Notes: a model not told the origin generated them from the letters alone. Positions 10,152 through 22,018 are shown, counted from the stretch's first letter. The stretch: 64,000 bases of DNA from Rachycentron canadum (GCA_038496675.1 CM076669.1:2507034-2571033); one strand, 5' to 3'. Translations and numbers: made by a program.

Positions 10152-12346
10152 TGCTGGTGCTTGAGGAATTCAAACTAGATCTGCAGACTATCGAATTTGC
10201 TACGTGCTTTAAGATTAGATATTTAAATTGCTTTCACCCAATAGAGAATATGTTTTAGAGGGAATATCAAATGTAAAGACATTAATACTAATGCAGTACT
10301 AACTTCGACCCAAGAAGAAAAGAGGATAAGCCACATCTGGAGCAACAGAGCAGCTCTCGAGCGATTCGTTGACCTCCAGAAAGACGGATATGACGTTCAA
10401 CTGCACACCCATTACGTTACATTGTGCATGAATGTGTTTTTATCTATTTTGCAAGATGAATGTCTAATGGACTGAATCCAGGTGTTTCCATCTTCTTCTT
10501 TTCCCTTTAAATCCAAATAAATCAGTTGAATAGAGAAATAGATATTAGAGCAGACCTCAGTGGTTTCCTGAAAAGCTCTCCGCCGTGCTGCAAGGCCACG
10601 GAGCGAGGCGACAGAAACTCGCCGCCGTGATGTGTTTGTTAGGAGGGAGGGGGGCTTATTTGAAGTTGCCGCTGAACCTTGATCACTCCAGGACCTGTCA
10701 TTTCGTTGTTTTCTGTTTACTGATGGATTGGAAACGATGGGATAAGATGGGGATGTGTGTGTTCGGTCTGCGCTGTCCCCCACGGTGCCTCCTGTATATG
10801 CTGGGGTTGTGCTGGGTTGCGGCTGTCATCTCATATTATCTGGAGACTGACATGGCGCTGGTACTGTAGGCGAACGCCACAGAAAAAGCAAAACAAAGAC
10901 AGAAGAAGCATATAGGAGAGTGCTGCAGTGACTCACCACCCGTAGTTATATAGCGTTAGCGTACTTGATCTCTTGCTGAGAAATCTGAACTCCTGCATCT
11001 ATTTAACTGGTTGGAAGTGATGTTGAACAGTGGTGGCGTTGTTGTGTTGATGTTGTTGAAATGACATTTTGATGATGAAAAAAGATTCCGACGTGTGAAA
11101 AAAGTGGCCATTTTGACCCATTATCTTGGATTGTTTTTTCAATTGATCTACTTGTTGTGGTCCTTATGATTTCTTGCATCTGCACATGAATAACTTTTTA
11201 AAAGCTCAGCACCAGTTGATTAACATCGACAAGCGCTGAAGTAATTCACGACCAGCTTGTTAACCAACTTCCCTCTAAATACAGAGTAATAGAGTAAGAG
11301 TAATACTACCATTTAGATAAGTGATGAGGCAACTTTACTTACCATTATTGTACCTTTGTATGTGAAAAATAAAACGTTGAACTGCTGTTTATTCCAGCTG
11401 AAGCATGAGATGCAATAATATCATATATAGGCATGGAGTTTTTGACTTAACTGCGTAGTGACTATGTGCTTTATGTGGCCACTACCGGTTGTTGAATGGA
11501 AAATGTGCCAGACTTGTTCTCAGACAAACTTTACAAGGTCAGTACCAAAGATTTATGTGATGTTACTTTCTCAAAAATAAATTTAATGCACAAAGTTGTC
11601 ATTGAACAGTCAAAAGCCTGTGCCGCCTTAACTTCGGACCTTTAAAGCACCTCTGAGTCCCTTTCATAGCTCCCCCCAGTGCTCTGAAGAGTAAAGCATA
11701 AACATATATTAAACAATATTTGGCTCATACAGGAACAATATATCATTTCATTAGAAATCGTGATAGGTCACTGTGAGGCCTGTTCGACTTTTTTGTTAAA
11801 GGATCACTCCTGTAAGTGAAAAATACAGGGAACAAGAAGAGATTTTTATTATGATCTATTTTACTTTATTCGTACAGGAGGATACTTTGATTTATAATGA
11901 CCTTATTGAAGACAGTTTGATTGTTTTTCACTAAAAAAAAGATGTATCCTATTTAAAAATATTTGCTTCTAACCAAAATGTGAGGACAGATCTTCATGAT
12001 TATCAATAATAATATCTGAATTGCAATTATTTTGGCTCAGGAAAATCCAGAAATAAAATTTAGTAAATTAGTCCTGTGTCTAATCATATATTGCGATATT
12101 TGGACTGGACTGTATTGTCACTTTAGATATTATCCAATCCTCCAAAAACATCATTAACTTTCCTGATTGTGAAATGGTTTTTAATTTCCATTAAATCAAA
12201 GAGAAGTCAGAACAAATTTTCCTCATTGTTGTGCAATTTTTTAATCATCACCTTAATTTATTGCACAATTACGCATAAAAGCACCAACTGCATAATTTCT
12301 TGATGATGATTTTTTGCTAATTTAGTCATTTGGAGCTTAAATTAGT
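10152..12346. other. unique sequence, mostly AT-rich
   Basis: No gene is recognised. The interval 10570-10870 is GC-richer and open on the plus strand for 94 codons, rich in L, C and W; it looks like no known protein. From 11200 to 12340 the DNA is strongly AT-rich and without obvious tandem structure. Confidence 0.5.
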
Positions 12347-12377
<31 letters not shown>

Positions 12378-12378
12378 C
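12347..12378. repeat. (ACA)n microsatellite
   Basis: An uninterrupted ACA trinucleotide repeat of roughly ten and a half units. Confidence 0.95.
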
Positions 12379-14024
12379 CGAACATCCACGTGATGACCAG
12401 AAATCTCTCCCTGTGATCACCCCACACTCGCACTAATCAATAACCCCATCAGGCCGCCACATCACGTATAATAGTCATGACATTCCACAGGGTCGTAAAA
12501 CATCCTGCAAATTGTCCCCCGCAGTCAGCCGAAACGTACCAGATCACTGAGTTGATTGAGTTGTTTCCCTTTGCATTTCAATCCCGCCTTCCATTTTGCA
12601 TTTTTTTTTTTTTTTTTGGTCCCTCTCCTCAGAACAGCTGTTATTAATAATGCCGCCGAATGCGTTTCTACATTTCATACCCACCACACGCTGGGAGTGA
12701 ACGATGCAGAGTTCACTTGGTTGGATAAGCAGTGGAAGGCCCGTGAAATATGAGTTAGGAGATGCCGCTGGTACATAATCTACATTTGCAATGCTTTGAT
12801 ATGGAAACGCAACTGAAAACAAGCGTCGTAAACAACCGCAGAGGGTGGACAAAATGACAGAAATAACAATGCACCTTATGCCGGCGCTGCTATGATGAAG
12901 AGAAGTCTCCGGGTCTTCTAAGGAAATGATATGTTTTCAGCACCGTTTAGATGTGCTGGTGGAGGACGTGGAGGGACTCGAACCTTTTTTTTCATGAAAC
13001 TTCCTGAGTTTATCAGCACGTGGGGACAAAAATGATCTGGAATACATAACAGCGCTTTAGCCCTTCAGCTTCTTTTCATGCAACCTGACCTCGTATTCCT
13101 CGTCTATTCTGGGACCGTGTAGAGAAATCATGAGGTCTGCTGACTGCCAGCTCTGTCACGCGCGTCTATTTCGGTATCTGTCGGCCCCTGTTATAAGATT
13201 TGATGTGTGATACAACGTGTCATGATGGTGCCTTTGCCAAATTAAATTATTCTGCAGTTTTGTTTTTATTTATTTATTTTTTTGCAAGCTGTGATTGTTT
13301 GACTTTGATACCACAACTTGCATGAAGAGAACACAGACTGTTAAGTGCTGATGTTCAAATACATTCAATCTAATCCAATAGAATAAACCAACAAACTGCC
13401 TTCGTGTCAAAGTTTATCTGGTGTTGGCCTTAAGTTGTGGCGTGATATTCAGACCTAGTGGTTCTGAAAACGAATCTTTTACCTTCAGATATGTCGTGTT
13501 GTCGCAAGCTGGGATGTGCCAGCGCTGGAATCACAGGATTTAATGTAAAGCGCAGACAATTATTCAATTAAATCAATTAGAAATCAATATGCCATTCAAC
13601 CCCAGTTTCTCACATGTGAGCGCTCTGTTTCTTTTTCAGTTGAATATCTTTGAGTTTTTCGCTTCGATATTTTTCCATAATATTTTCATCTCATCATATT
13701 TTCACGGTCATTGTGATCAAAATAATTCACAGTCACCATATTACCACGATATCCGCGGAAGATGTGACAATAATTCCATTAATAATGTTGTGCAGACTGT
13801 AACAATAACTGTACATAAATTACACTAAACTGATAAACTGACAATGGAGCCACAAAGCCGAACATCTGCCATCACACATCTGGATCATGAACAATGTCAA
13901 GGTTTAATCTTTTTAGATATTGCAGTCGTCGTCGAAGGTCGGAAACTAAAAGGGACATTTATCGCTGTTTTTTGATATTTAATGAAGTGAACGATAAACG
14001 ACGAGGCTAAGAGAATAATAATGA
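12379..14024. other. unique sequence with possible conserved block
   Basis: After a 17-base poly(T) at 12601-12617, the interval 12625-12860 is a balanced-composition block (GTTATTAATAATGCCGCC, TTGGATAAGCAGTGG, ACATTTGCAATGC) without simple repeats. It is a candidate conserved non-coding element. The rest (12900-14020) is AT-rich with no gene. A tRNA-like GGTTCGAGTCC on the minus strand near 12973-12985 lacks a pairable T-stem and was rejected as a tRNA. Confidence 0.45.
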
Positions 14025-14135
14025 AACGTGGTTAGCGCTGTCGCCTCGCGGCAAGAAGGTTCTGGAGAGTCTGCATGTTCTCCCGATCCCTGCATGGGTT
14101 CCCCCCAGGTTCTTGGTTGGTCGTGGATGGATGTT
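14025..14135 (+). mobile_element. tRNA-like SINE fragment, copy 1
   Basis: It carries GTGGTTAGCGCTGTCGCCTC, GGCAAGAAGGTTCTGG and CTGCATGTTCTCCC, in the order seen in a tRNA-like SINE family that is abundant in teleosts. The part corresponding to the B box (GGTTCRANYCC) has been lost by a deletion that joins GGTTCTGG to AGAGTCTGCATG. It is related to copy 2 at 17157-17330 through TGCATGTTCTCCC. It is too decayed to be transcribed from its own promoter. Confidence 0.7.
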
Positions 14136-14644
14136 TAAATAAAGTCTCAGCTCTTTCTCAATGCTGCTGTGAAGTGGAACAACAACTGGGCCAGATGTTT
14201 TGTGACTGACATTAAGTGTGTGTGCGTGTGTGTTCAGACCAAATTCATCATCGAGACCCAGAAGAACCGGTGAAGCGGGTGGCGGGGGGCGAGGGATGGC
14301 ACTTCCTGTGTCAGTGAAAGAAGCAGGGCGGTGGTTTTCTATCGCGCGGCCTTGACTCAAACCCAACACACAGCGACTCTCTCTCCCTCGCCGTCTCCCT
14401 CGCCGCTTCCCTCGCTGCGTCTGCCAAACAAAACAACTCGCTCTCACCGAGCGGAGAGGAGGAGACAGTTATTAGCGCTCTCTGATGAGTCTCTTGGCCT
14501 CTGTCTGGGTTTGCGTATTCTGCTGGCTGATTCAATTACAATAGTGAAGTACAGTGCTACAGGTGGTGTGTGGAAATGGAAATTCAAATAGCGGTCGTAT
14601 TATTTGCTTGAAGTGATGACACGGCAAAGGAGATCTGCACGAAA
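14136..14644. other. unique sequence, G/A- and C/T-skewed
   Basis: A mixed TG-rich stretch is at 14216-14235. The interval 14380-14415 has CTCCCTCGCCG repeated three times with small changes. Minus-strand frames of 146 and 74 codons are R/E/S-rich composition artefacts. No gene is recognised. Confidence 0.5.
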
Positions 14645-14666
14645 ACACACACACACACACACACAC
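14645..14666. repeat. (AC)n microsatellite
   Basis: An AC dinucleotide repeat of 11 units, followed shortly by a 12-base poly(G) at 14700-14711. Confidence 0.9.
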
Positions 14667-15050
14667 CGACCACGTCCGTGACAGCAGCGGACGGGAGTCG
14701 GGGGGGGGGGGCTGTTACGTAATTAGACATGAAGTGAATTCTGTCTCAGCGGCGCGGTAATAAACAGGCGGCGAGACAAGGAGAGGGTCAGCTACCTGCG
14801 AGGCGGGTCAAACTCTGCTGTACATTCTCGCCGCCACTGCCGGCGACCCGCCCCTATCTCTGGCGCCATCTCGCTTAAACATGCATAGCTGCTGCTCGAC
14901 TCTATAAATAACACTGTGCTGTCAAGGCTTTCAGTTGGATTAGCGCGTACTGAGTGTATGAGGTCTCCCCCCCCACCCCCCACGCTGGGGACCAGGAGAC
15001 AAGCTAACCATTCAATTACACCTACAGTCAAGAGATGAGCTGGATTACAT
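14667..15050. other. CpG-rich block with a TATA-like box
   Basis: The interval 14740-14885 is rich in CpG (GCGGCGCGGTAATAAACAGG, TCTCGCCGCCACTGCCGGCG). It is followed at 14903-14910 by TATAAATA on the plus strand, and by GGATTAGCGCGTACTG. This could be a promoter or a conserved enhancer. No open reading frame or splice donor downstream supports a gene start, so the assignment is open. Confidence 0.3.
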
Positions 15051-16079
15051 TCAATCCTGTGGTAATTGTACGAGCAGCTTTTGTGATCTCACAATCCCGA
15101 GACTTTTAGCTCTCAGATGAAAGCTAGGTCTGTCGGTTTCTCAACAATAACGAACGCAAATAGAAAAGAAAAATCGACAAACCGAGTCTTAGGAGAGAGG
15201 AAAAAAGGCAAAGTATCAAAAAAGACCTTTTGCCGATCTCAACCCTGAGATCTTCGCAAGCGAGAAATTCGACTCAAACGTCTTTTTTTTTTTTTTTTGT
15301 TCCTTTTGTTCCTTTTTTTTTTTTTGCTCCTGTCACTGTGCGATTTTATTCATCATTCGTCATTTCTTCGCTTCAAAAATATCTGATTCTCACTCTGTGA
15401 TGTTTGTGTGATAAATATCCATCTGTCTTTCTTTGTGTTAAGATTTTATTTGTCCTTTTTTTTTTTTTTTTTTGGACAACAGCACAGCTTCTGCTTGTGG
15501 ACAAACTAGAAGTTTCAAACATTAATGGTTAAAAAAAGTTTTTTTTCTTTTTTCTTTTTGCAGCATCTCGTTTTTTTGAAGCTGTGACAGACCCAGAGTG
15601 GATCATTGAATTTCTGAGGGCACGTTATGAGCACCCTCACATGCAATAGGCGCGCACACCAAGTCTTGTACACAAGAACCCACACGGACGTGGACAACAA
15701 GCGCGCTGTTGTACAGTGTTTAGAATTGACATTGGGAATCGATGGAGTCTGATCGATGCTGTTGGCTTCTCTGACTTCACACGCACCGGCTGCTGTTAAG
15801 ACGATGCCAGTGGCACAAATGTAAGTTTTTTTTTGGTTTGTGGATCGGGGGGAAAGGTATCAAAAAGCTTTTGGGTTTGACAGGAAAGTGTTATGGAGTC
15901 TCTATTTGAGGCCTACCTGAGCACTCACTAGTGTTTCTTCTCACTCACTGTTTCCCTACACAGGTTTTTATTATTCTTTGTTCTGTGTTCAGTTGTTTTA
16001 TTCTTCTTCATGCTTTCAGTTACTGCGTGAAGCCTTTCACAGCCTCTGCCCAAGGCTGCATCCATCAAAGTAGTGAAGG
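15051..16079. other. AT-rich sequence with long poly(T) runs
   Basis: Poly(T) tracts lie at 15283-15298, 15313-15325 and 15456-15473, with more T-rich sequence at 15535-15580. No gene or dispersed element is recognised. The clustering of T runs may reflect minus-strand retroposon tails, but no bodies are visible. Confidence 0.5.
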
Positions 16080-16445
16080 CACCACAGCCAATTGATTCCC
16101 TAATCGAATATCATTATTACCAGCAATTAGCTTGCACTATGACTTCAGTTAAAATCGCTAATTAACGAACGCGAGTGTGGAGTGTGTGCGTGCCGGGGAA
16201 GACAAAAGATGTCTTCATGAAACACGCGCGGCGGTTGGCGGGCGAATGGGTGCACCAGCCTGCGACGTCCCGGCGTCTCCCCGGCACGGCGAGATATTTA
16301 GGAGGGGCCATTAATCACCTCGCTGTCGTCGCGGTGTGTGCGCGACGCGGCGACGGCTGCGGTGAGGGGAGCCCACCTGTTTGCAGCCGATGCTCGCTCA
16401 GCAGATGGCCCACCCAAGGAATGGTGCGGGCTAATTGCTGTTGAT
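16080..16445. promoter_or_regulatory. candidate CpG island with homeodomain-site flanks
   Basis: The core 16170-16400 is the most CpG-dense stretch of the window (ACACGCGCGGCGGTTGGCGG, GTGCGCGACGCGGCGACGG). It is flanked by AT-rich homeodomain-like words: CCTAATCGAATATCATTATT and CAGCAATTAGC on the left, GGGCCATTAATCACC inside, and GGGCTAATTGCTGTTGATTC on the right. This CpG core with ATTA flanks is typical of conserved developmental enhancers or unmethylated islands. A plus-strand frame of 89 codons crosses it but has no recognisable domain. Function is inferred from composition only. Confidence 0.35.
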
Positions 16446-17156
16446 TCATACACAACATCCAACATGTTTTTTTTTTTTTTAATGGAGACATGCTTTCTTT
16501 ATTGAATAAAGAGGAGGGAGGGAGGGGGGTGGAGGCTACCTGAGAGATAATCTCAGTGTGTAATGTTTCAGATGTTTCTTCTACTAATTATCATTATTCA
16601 ATGTTTTAGACGTTTCATTATTCAATCAATATTTATTTAACTCATTATTGTGCAACACAGAGTTTCATCTGCCTTTTGTTGCCTTTGACTACATTTTCAA
16701 AGTCCAACAAAATGTGTGCGGTCTCAGGGTTGTGTGTCAGAGCTATTCGTTTGTGGTACTTTGACATTTTCAATGCATTTATTTCATTTTGTGTGCTACG
16801 CCTACCCACTTTGGTTTTAAATGCTACGCTGCAATTGGTCGTGGTGCTTTAATGGAGTCACCTGTGGCGTCAACGCTGTCACAATCTGCCCCGACGTGGA
16901 TTTTCCAGTGCCATCGTTGCCATGATATACACGCACACATTTAGTTTTGAACTCACACAGACACACAAAGGGAGCTCTCCTTCCCACAATACCTGACGAG
17001 CCACATCCCAGCTGCAAGGACACGGACAACGGAGACGCACCGGCTGCGTCACCGCTGCTGCCGGCTGTGTCGGTGCACAGGAGAGCTGCGTGGTCAGTTT
17101 CTTTTTCGTTCTAAATTAATGTCTGACTTATTTTGGACAGACGATATCTACAATAT
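16446..17156. other. unique sequence
   Basis: Begins with a poly(T) of about 13 and an A/G-rich stretch, then AT-rich DNA. No gene or repeat is recognised before the SINE at 17157. Confidence 0.5.
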
Positions 17157-17330
17157 GGGCGGCGCGATGGTACAGTGGTCGGCAAGCAGGTTTCTGCGTT
17201 CAAACCCCGGGCATTGGTCCTTTCCACGTGGAGTTTGCATGTTCTCCCTGTGCCTGTGTGGGTTCACTCCCACGGTGCAAAGACATGTACGTTAATTTGT
17301 TAATGGTTAATTTGTGGTTCTTTTCATCCC
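17157..17330 (+). mobile_element. tRNA-like SINE, copy 2 (A and B boxes present)
   Basis: An A-box match TGGTACAGTGG (consensus TRGYNNARYGG, all positions fit) lies at 17168-17178. A B-box match CGTTCAAACCC (one mismatch to GGTTCRANYCC) lies at 17197-17207, with spacing as in tRNA genes. Downstream come TGGAGTTTGCATGTTCTCCC, GTGTGGGTTCACTCCCAC and GCAAAGACATGTACGTTAAT, matching the body of a widespread teleost SINE-like repeat as I recall it. No coding potential; copies depend on LINE enzymes. The right end is estimated. Confidence 0.8.
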
Positions 17331-18014
17331 GAATGACCGCCCTCGCCTTGTGACATCGCAAACAACCAATGATGTTACAGAAACAGCCAAAATGGATTTT
17401 TTTGCCAGAGACCAATTAAAGACCCTAATGTCAGATCCTCCCAAATCATGTTTTAAAAATAAAAGCTAATGGAGCTTCCTGCAGTAACATTCGCTACATA
17501 TGTTTCTGTTTATATCATATTATTTACATTTATAACTCGAGTAATACCACATAACTTGGGTCAAGTTGTTCACATGTTTTGTTATTTTTGGCTCAGGTTT
17601 ATTAAACATGATATAATTTAACTTAAAGCCAATGTATAGATTCATTAAAACATGGCATTAATAACATGCTTCCCCCTGAAAATGAACTTGTTTACATTCA
17701 TTGAATAAGTGCATTTATGTCATCGTGCCAGGCCTTGATGAATCTTACAGTGAAGGTGCCAATATACATGAAAAAAAATAGTAATAAATAAGATGATTCT
17801 TAATTACAGAAGCTCTGATCAGTCAGGAGTAGGCGCGGTTTTAAATATCAATAGCTATTTACAGACTGTGTGTGTGGGCACATTTCTCCTTTACAATAAT
17901 CCATTACATGTTGGCAATCTGGTAGGAAAACTCATTAAAATATGCAATAGTTAGGATCAGTGATAGTAGTGACAGTCCTGTCCTCACGGTTGGGGGTGGG
18001 GGAAGGAGATGCGT
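17331..18014. other. AT-rich unique sequence
   Basis: No gene, tandem repeat or known element is recognised between the SINE and the AT/TG microsatellite. Confidence 0.5.
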
Positions 18015-18418
18015 GTATATATATATACATATATATGTATATATATATGTGTGTGTGTGTATATATATANNNNNNNNNNNNNNNNNNNNNNNNNNNNNNN
18101 NNNNNNNNNNNNNNNNNNNNNNNNNNNNNNNNNNNNNNNNNNNNNNNNNNNNNNNNNNNNNNNNNNNNNNNNNNNNNNNNNNNNNNNNNNNNNNNNNNNN
18201 NNNNNNNNNNNNNNNNNNNNNNNNNNNNNNNNNNNNNNNNNNNNNNNNNNNNNNNNNNNNNNNNNNNNNNNNNNNNNNNNNNNNNNNNNNNNNNNNNNNN
18301 NNNNNNNNNNNNNNNNNNNNNNNNNNNNNNNNNNNNNNNNNNNNNNNNNNNNNNNNNNNNNNNNNNNNNNNNNNNNNNNNNNNNNNNNNNNNNNNNNNNN
18401 NNNNNNNNNNNNNNNNNN

Positions 18419-18504
<86 letters not shown>
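18015..18504. repeat. (AT)n/(TG)n compound microsatellite containing an assembly gap
   Basis: Alternating TATA and TGTG blocks occupy 18015-18069 and 18419-18504. Between them lie 349 unresolved N bases (18070-18418). The same compound repeat lies on both sides, so the gap is most simply a repeat too long or unstable to assemble. Predicted frames through the N run are meaningless. Confidence 0.95.
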
Positions 18505-18505
<1 letters not shown>

Positions 18506-20278
18506 GTCTGTTTATTTGAAATTATATACGGTCTGGTTTTGTGTTGTTGTCTTTCATTTGGATGGAATTTCTAAGATTTGGCGTGTTCCAGTTGTCCAGT
18601 ACTAATCTCAGCAGTAGCGGGGGAATAGTCTGGGTCTCAGTGGAGAGTTTCCGCCTAAATTACAGGTTCTGTCACCCTGCAAAGATAAAGTTGAAAGTTT
18701 CATGGAGTTTGATGCTGGATTTTTTTGCCATGTCGCATCAGCTGCACCCTAACAGGCCCAGACACTAACATGCACGCGCTCGAATGCACCAGCACAAAAA
18801 AAAAAAATCCCCAATTGAAAAAAGAAACACACTGAGAGTAGATAGAAAGGAAGGAAGGAGGTGACCTCGGTAATTTGTGTCGAGTCAAATGTCAGGGAAG
18901 GGGGGGGAGCTGGGCTGGGAGAAGGTGGGGTTGCTTTTAGCTCGACGGCGGAGGTCTGGGATGGAGGCTGGAGTGCAGTGAGAGCGGTCATGGTCGGCGG
19001 GTGTCTGCTGAGGTCTTTGTTAAAGCCCATTCTCTGTGTGACTGCGGGGGGAAGCGGAGAGCGTTGGAGGCCGGTCGAGGAGACGGAGAGGAAATCAATG
19101 GAGCTGCTGGAGACCATCCTCTCGCTCTGCACGACGCTCACACTCACACGGCTCTCGTGGCTTTCTCCTGCTCTCTATACCTCAGCTTGACCTCTTCTTT
19201 CCCTTTTATTTCCACTCTCCATCTAACGGTGCGCCTCGGTTTCTGATGTCCTGTCCTGAGCCAGTGTCAGTCTCTTTTTCTACATTTTCTTCCTTTCCCT
19301 CCCTTGGTAATACTTTACCAAGAAACCAGGCTAAAATGTATTGGATGTTCGCCCAGTTGGATCCAGAAATCTGTAGCTGAGCTCGAATGTGCGGCTTATG
19401 AGGGAGCTGAATATCATGAATAATAACTACCAAGCTCCTTACTGTAATAACGCACACACACAGGCTCACACAATGCCTGTACTTGTATTGTGCGCAGCCA
19501 CAATTGCCCACAGCTATCATCCATTGTTTTAGACGTTTAATTGGAAACACAAAAGCAGCCCACGCTCCGGCTAATACACACAGTGCATCCAGCCCCCGGA
19601 GATCTCACCAAGATACATTTACAGCCTTCCCCCCCCCCAAACAGGGGAGCGGGAGGATCAGGGGCTGTTCAACCTCCATCTGTCTCCCTCGTGAGGCCTT
19701 TAAAGCTCGGGGACATAGCGCTTTTCTCCTCGATAAACAAGGTGCGGGCCACTAAGCACCGCTCCCCGCTAAAGACTTTTACTGACCACAGCGTATCTGA
19801 CTGAATATCGATAGCAACCCCAGATGTTTTTTTCTACCCTGCTTCTGCCATATCAAGCCTATTAATCTACCCCGACTGTATAGGTCTTCAAAAAATAAAA
19901 ATAAAAATACAAAACAATCACCCAGCACCTTAAGGTTTGATACAGTATCTTTGCCCCCCTTGTCGAGAATAATGCATGAAGGTGCAAAGTGCATTCAATA
20001 TCAGCGTCTCAGGCCACACAAAGCTCTCTATCTCCTCTTGATATAATAAGTGTCTGCATTGTGAGGAGGAAGCTAGAATCAATGTTTTATTTAAAGAAAC
20101 AGGACAAGATCATTTGATATGATGCTCTACACACACTTTAGTATAAACTATTCAAAGCTGAGCACCCAAATATTCTGCGTGGGCTGTTAAACTGTCAGTA
20201 TTTCTTATTTGTATTACTTTCGTTTAGTGTCGTTGTCTCGTTTAAACCCCCTGATACGACCCACAGGACTGGCTGTTG
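18505..20278. other. unique sequence with G-rich and AT-rich blocks
   Basis: The interval 18897-18940 has several GGG or longer runs (potential G-quadruplex, plus strand). The interval 19340-19600 is repeat-poor and contains GAATATCATGAATAATAAC and GACGTTTAATTGGAAAC, a possible conserved block. Frames of 109-132 codons on both strands at 18749-19190 are antiparallel shadows with no domain. No gene is recognised. Confidence 0.45.
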
Positions 20279-20697
20279 ATATAGACTGTCCATAAAAGTG
20301 GACGTAGACTCTGGGTCTGTGAAGTGAAGCCAATGCTGAAGAGCCTTAAACCTTCATTCTATCTAATGACCATCAGGTGACTCCATTGGTTGTAAAAAGA
20401 AGTTAGTTATTGAAGTCTAAAAGCAGGGGATTAATGGGGGGGGCGTGGCTACCTTGCGATTGACAGACTGCACCACCCAATCAGGATAGAGTACAGAGCA
20501 GGTCAGATCCTCACGCCTCCTCAGCTCCACCTTATCCTCCAAATGTGGTTTCTTCTGGTTTCAAAAAATCAACAACCCTACTTGAAATGAGAAGGGTCAT
20601 TTTCCTATAAACTTCAATGCAATCTGACTTCCTGTTCCAAACAATGGAGTCGCCCCCTGATGGTCAATAGATAGAAGGCAGTTTAAGATACTTCAGC
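20279..20697 (+). mobile_element. dispersed element family II, copy b (palindromic, MITE-like)
   Basis: The left arm (20279-20435, from CCATAAAAGTGGACGTAGAC through TTCTATCTAATGACCATCAG) and the right arm (20603-20697, containing CCCCTGATGGTCAATAGATA) are reverse complements with moderate divergence, so the element is a large inverted repeat. The middle (20436-20600) holds GGGGCGTGGCTACC, AGCAGGTCAGATCC, CCTCAGCTCCACC and TTCTGGTTTCAAAAAA, shared with copies a and c. The right arm stops short of the outermost part of the left arm. There is no coding capacity. The structure suggests a non-autonomous DNA transposon. Confidence 0.85.
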
Positions 20698-22016
20698 TAG
20701 TTCTCTGCCTCAGCTCGGCGGCTCAGCTGTCACAACGCGTGCAGCTGCCTCTGAACTGACGCACATGCCAACCTGCACTACGTCATGAAATGGCACAAAA
20801 CGTCAGAGAGGACTGTCTGCAAATGGAATAAGCGGAGTTCGTCGCACATTTACACCCTGTTATGTGCAGTTAAGAGTTTAAGAGTTCCACAGGTGAAATC
20901 TAAGTTGCGTCCAGGTCACAATCAGCTGGTCCACGGCCGCAAACTCAGCAGGCAGAGGTCTGTCGGAGCACCCGATCTGAAAACACTGCAAAGAATCTCA
21001 TCATATTACAGATGATGGCGAGAATGAAAAACCTAAACCTGCAAAACAGATGAGGATTACTTCTCGACTGGCCGTGACGCCAGCGTGGATGATGAGACTT
21101 GCAGCCTGAGTCGAAGGTAAAATCCAATCTGCCAGACAAATTCTCAACGAGAAAACAACGGCAGGTAAGGATCAGTTTGAATTTCAGAAAGCAATTTAAA
21201 AGTAAAGAGTAAAATGATTACTTCCTGCTTTGAGTAATCTTTTTTCTCAAATCTCAGCAAATAAGTTGGAGGGGGAAAAAAATTATAACTGATTGGAATA
21301 ATGACTGAATGTACAAAAAAAAAAAAAAAAACACGTCATAAAAACTCATTTGTTTTAAGCTCATAAAGTCACATGACAGCTATGAATTCTTCAGTGTAAT
21401 GATGAATTCTCTGATGACAAGGCTATCACAACAGTACGCTGATAAAGAACACAACTGCTTTAAGTGGAGTTATAGGGATTAGCCTATTAGGCTAAATCAG
21501 CTAATTATATGGAGATTTTCTTACCGTTCGGGCTAATTAATTCGAATGACTACCACCACTGTGTTCAGGAAATGAGTCCTCTCAGAGCAGGCAAGGTAAA
21601 ATAATAATAATAAAAAAAATAAAAAATAAAACACTATATCAGGCACTTTTGCAGGCACCCGAGAGGAAGAGATGAGCGAGGTTTTATCCACCTTTTCCTC
21701 CTGTTGCAGCAGCTTAGCAGCAAAGAAAAAGAGAGAGAGAGAGAAAAAAAAAAGAAAAAGATCCACCTCTTAATTTTCACCTGCCAAGAAAACGGGTTGA
21801 CAAAGAAGAGAGTTTGGAAAAGTGACGCTCTTATTCTTTGGTGTTTAAATTAGCGGCACGCTGCACTTGGTTCAGCAAAAGGTGAGTCGGGTGCAGCAGA
21901 AGTACTGCAGGGTGAAAATGAGCTGCGCCACACACAGGAGCTGTAGTTGAAGAACGGCATCACAAAACATCCTTGAACGGAAAAATCCGAGCTGGAGCAA
22001 TAAGTTGGGAAAAGTT

Positions 22017-22018
<2 letters not shown>
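20698..22018. other. unique sequence
   Basis: No gene is recognised. A poly(A) of about 17 lies near 21316-21332, and A-rich AAT repeats near 21600-21630. The interval 21450-21545 contains GGGATTAGCCTATTAGGC and CAGCTAATTATATGG, again homeodomain-like words. Plus-strand frames are short. Confidence 0.45.

Noticed and set aside
12960..12990. tRNA gene on the minus strand (GGTTCGAGTCC)
   Set aside because: The bases around the loop cannot form a T-stem and no anticodon or D arm is found upstream.
17960..18605. Long open frames of about 200 codons
   Set aside because: They run through 349 N bases and an AT/TG microsatellite, so they carry no coding information.
18749..19190. Overlapping 109- and 132-codon frames on opposite strands
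   Set aside because: They mirror each other across GC-skewed DNA and contain no domain; typical shadow frames.
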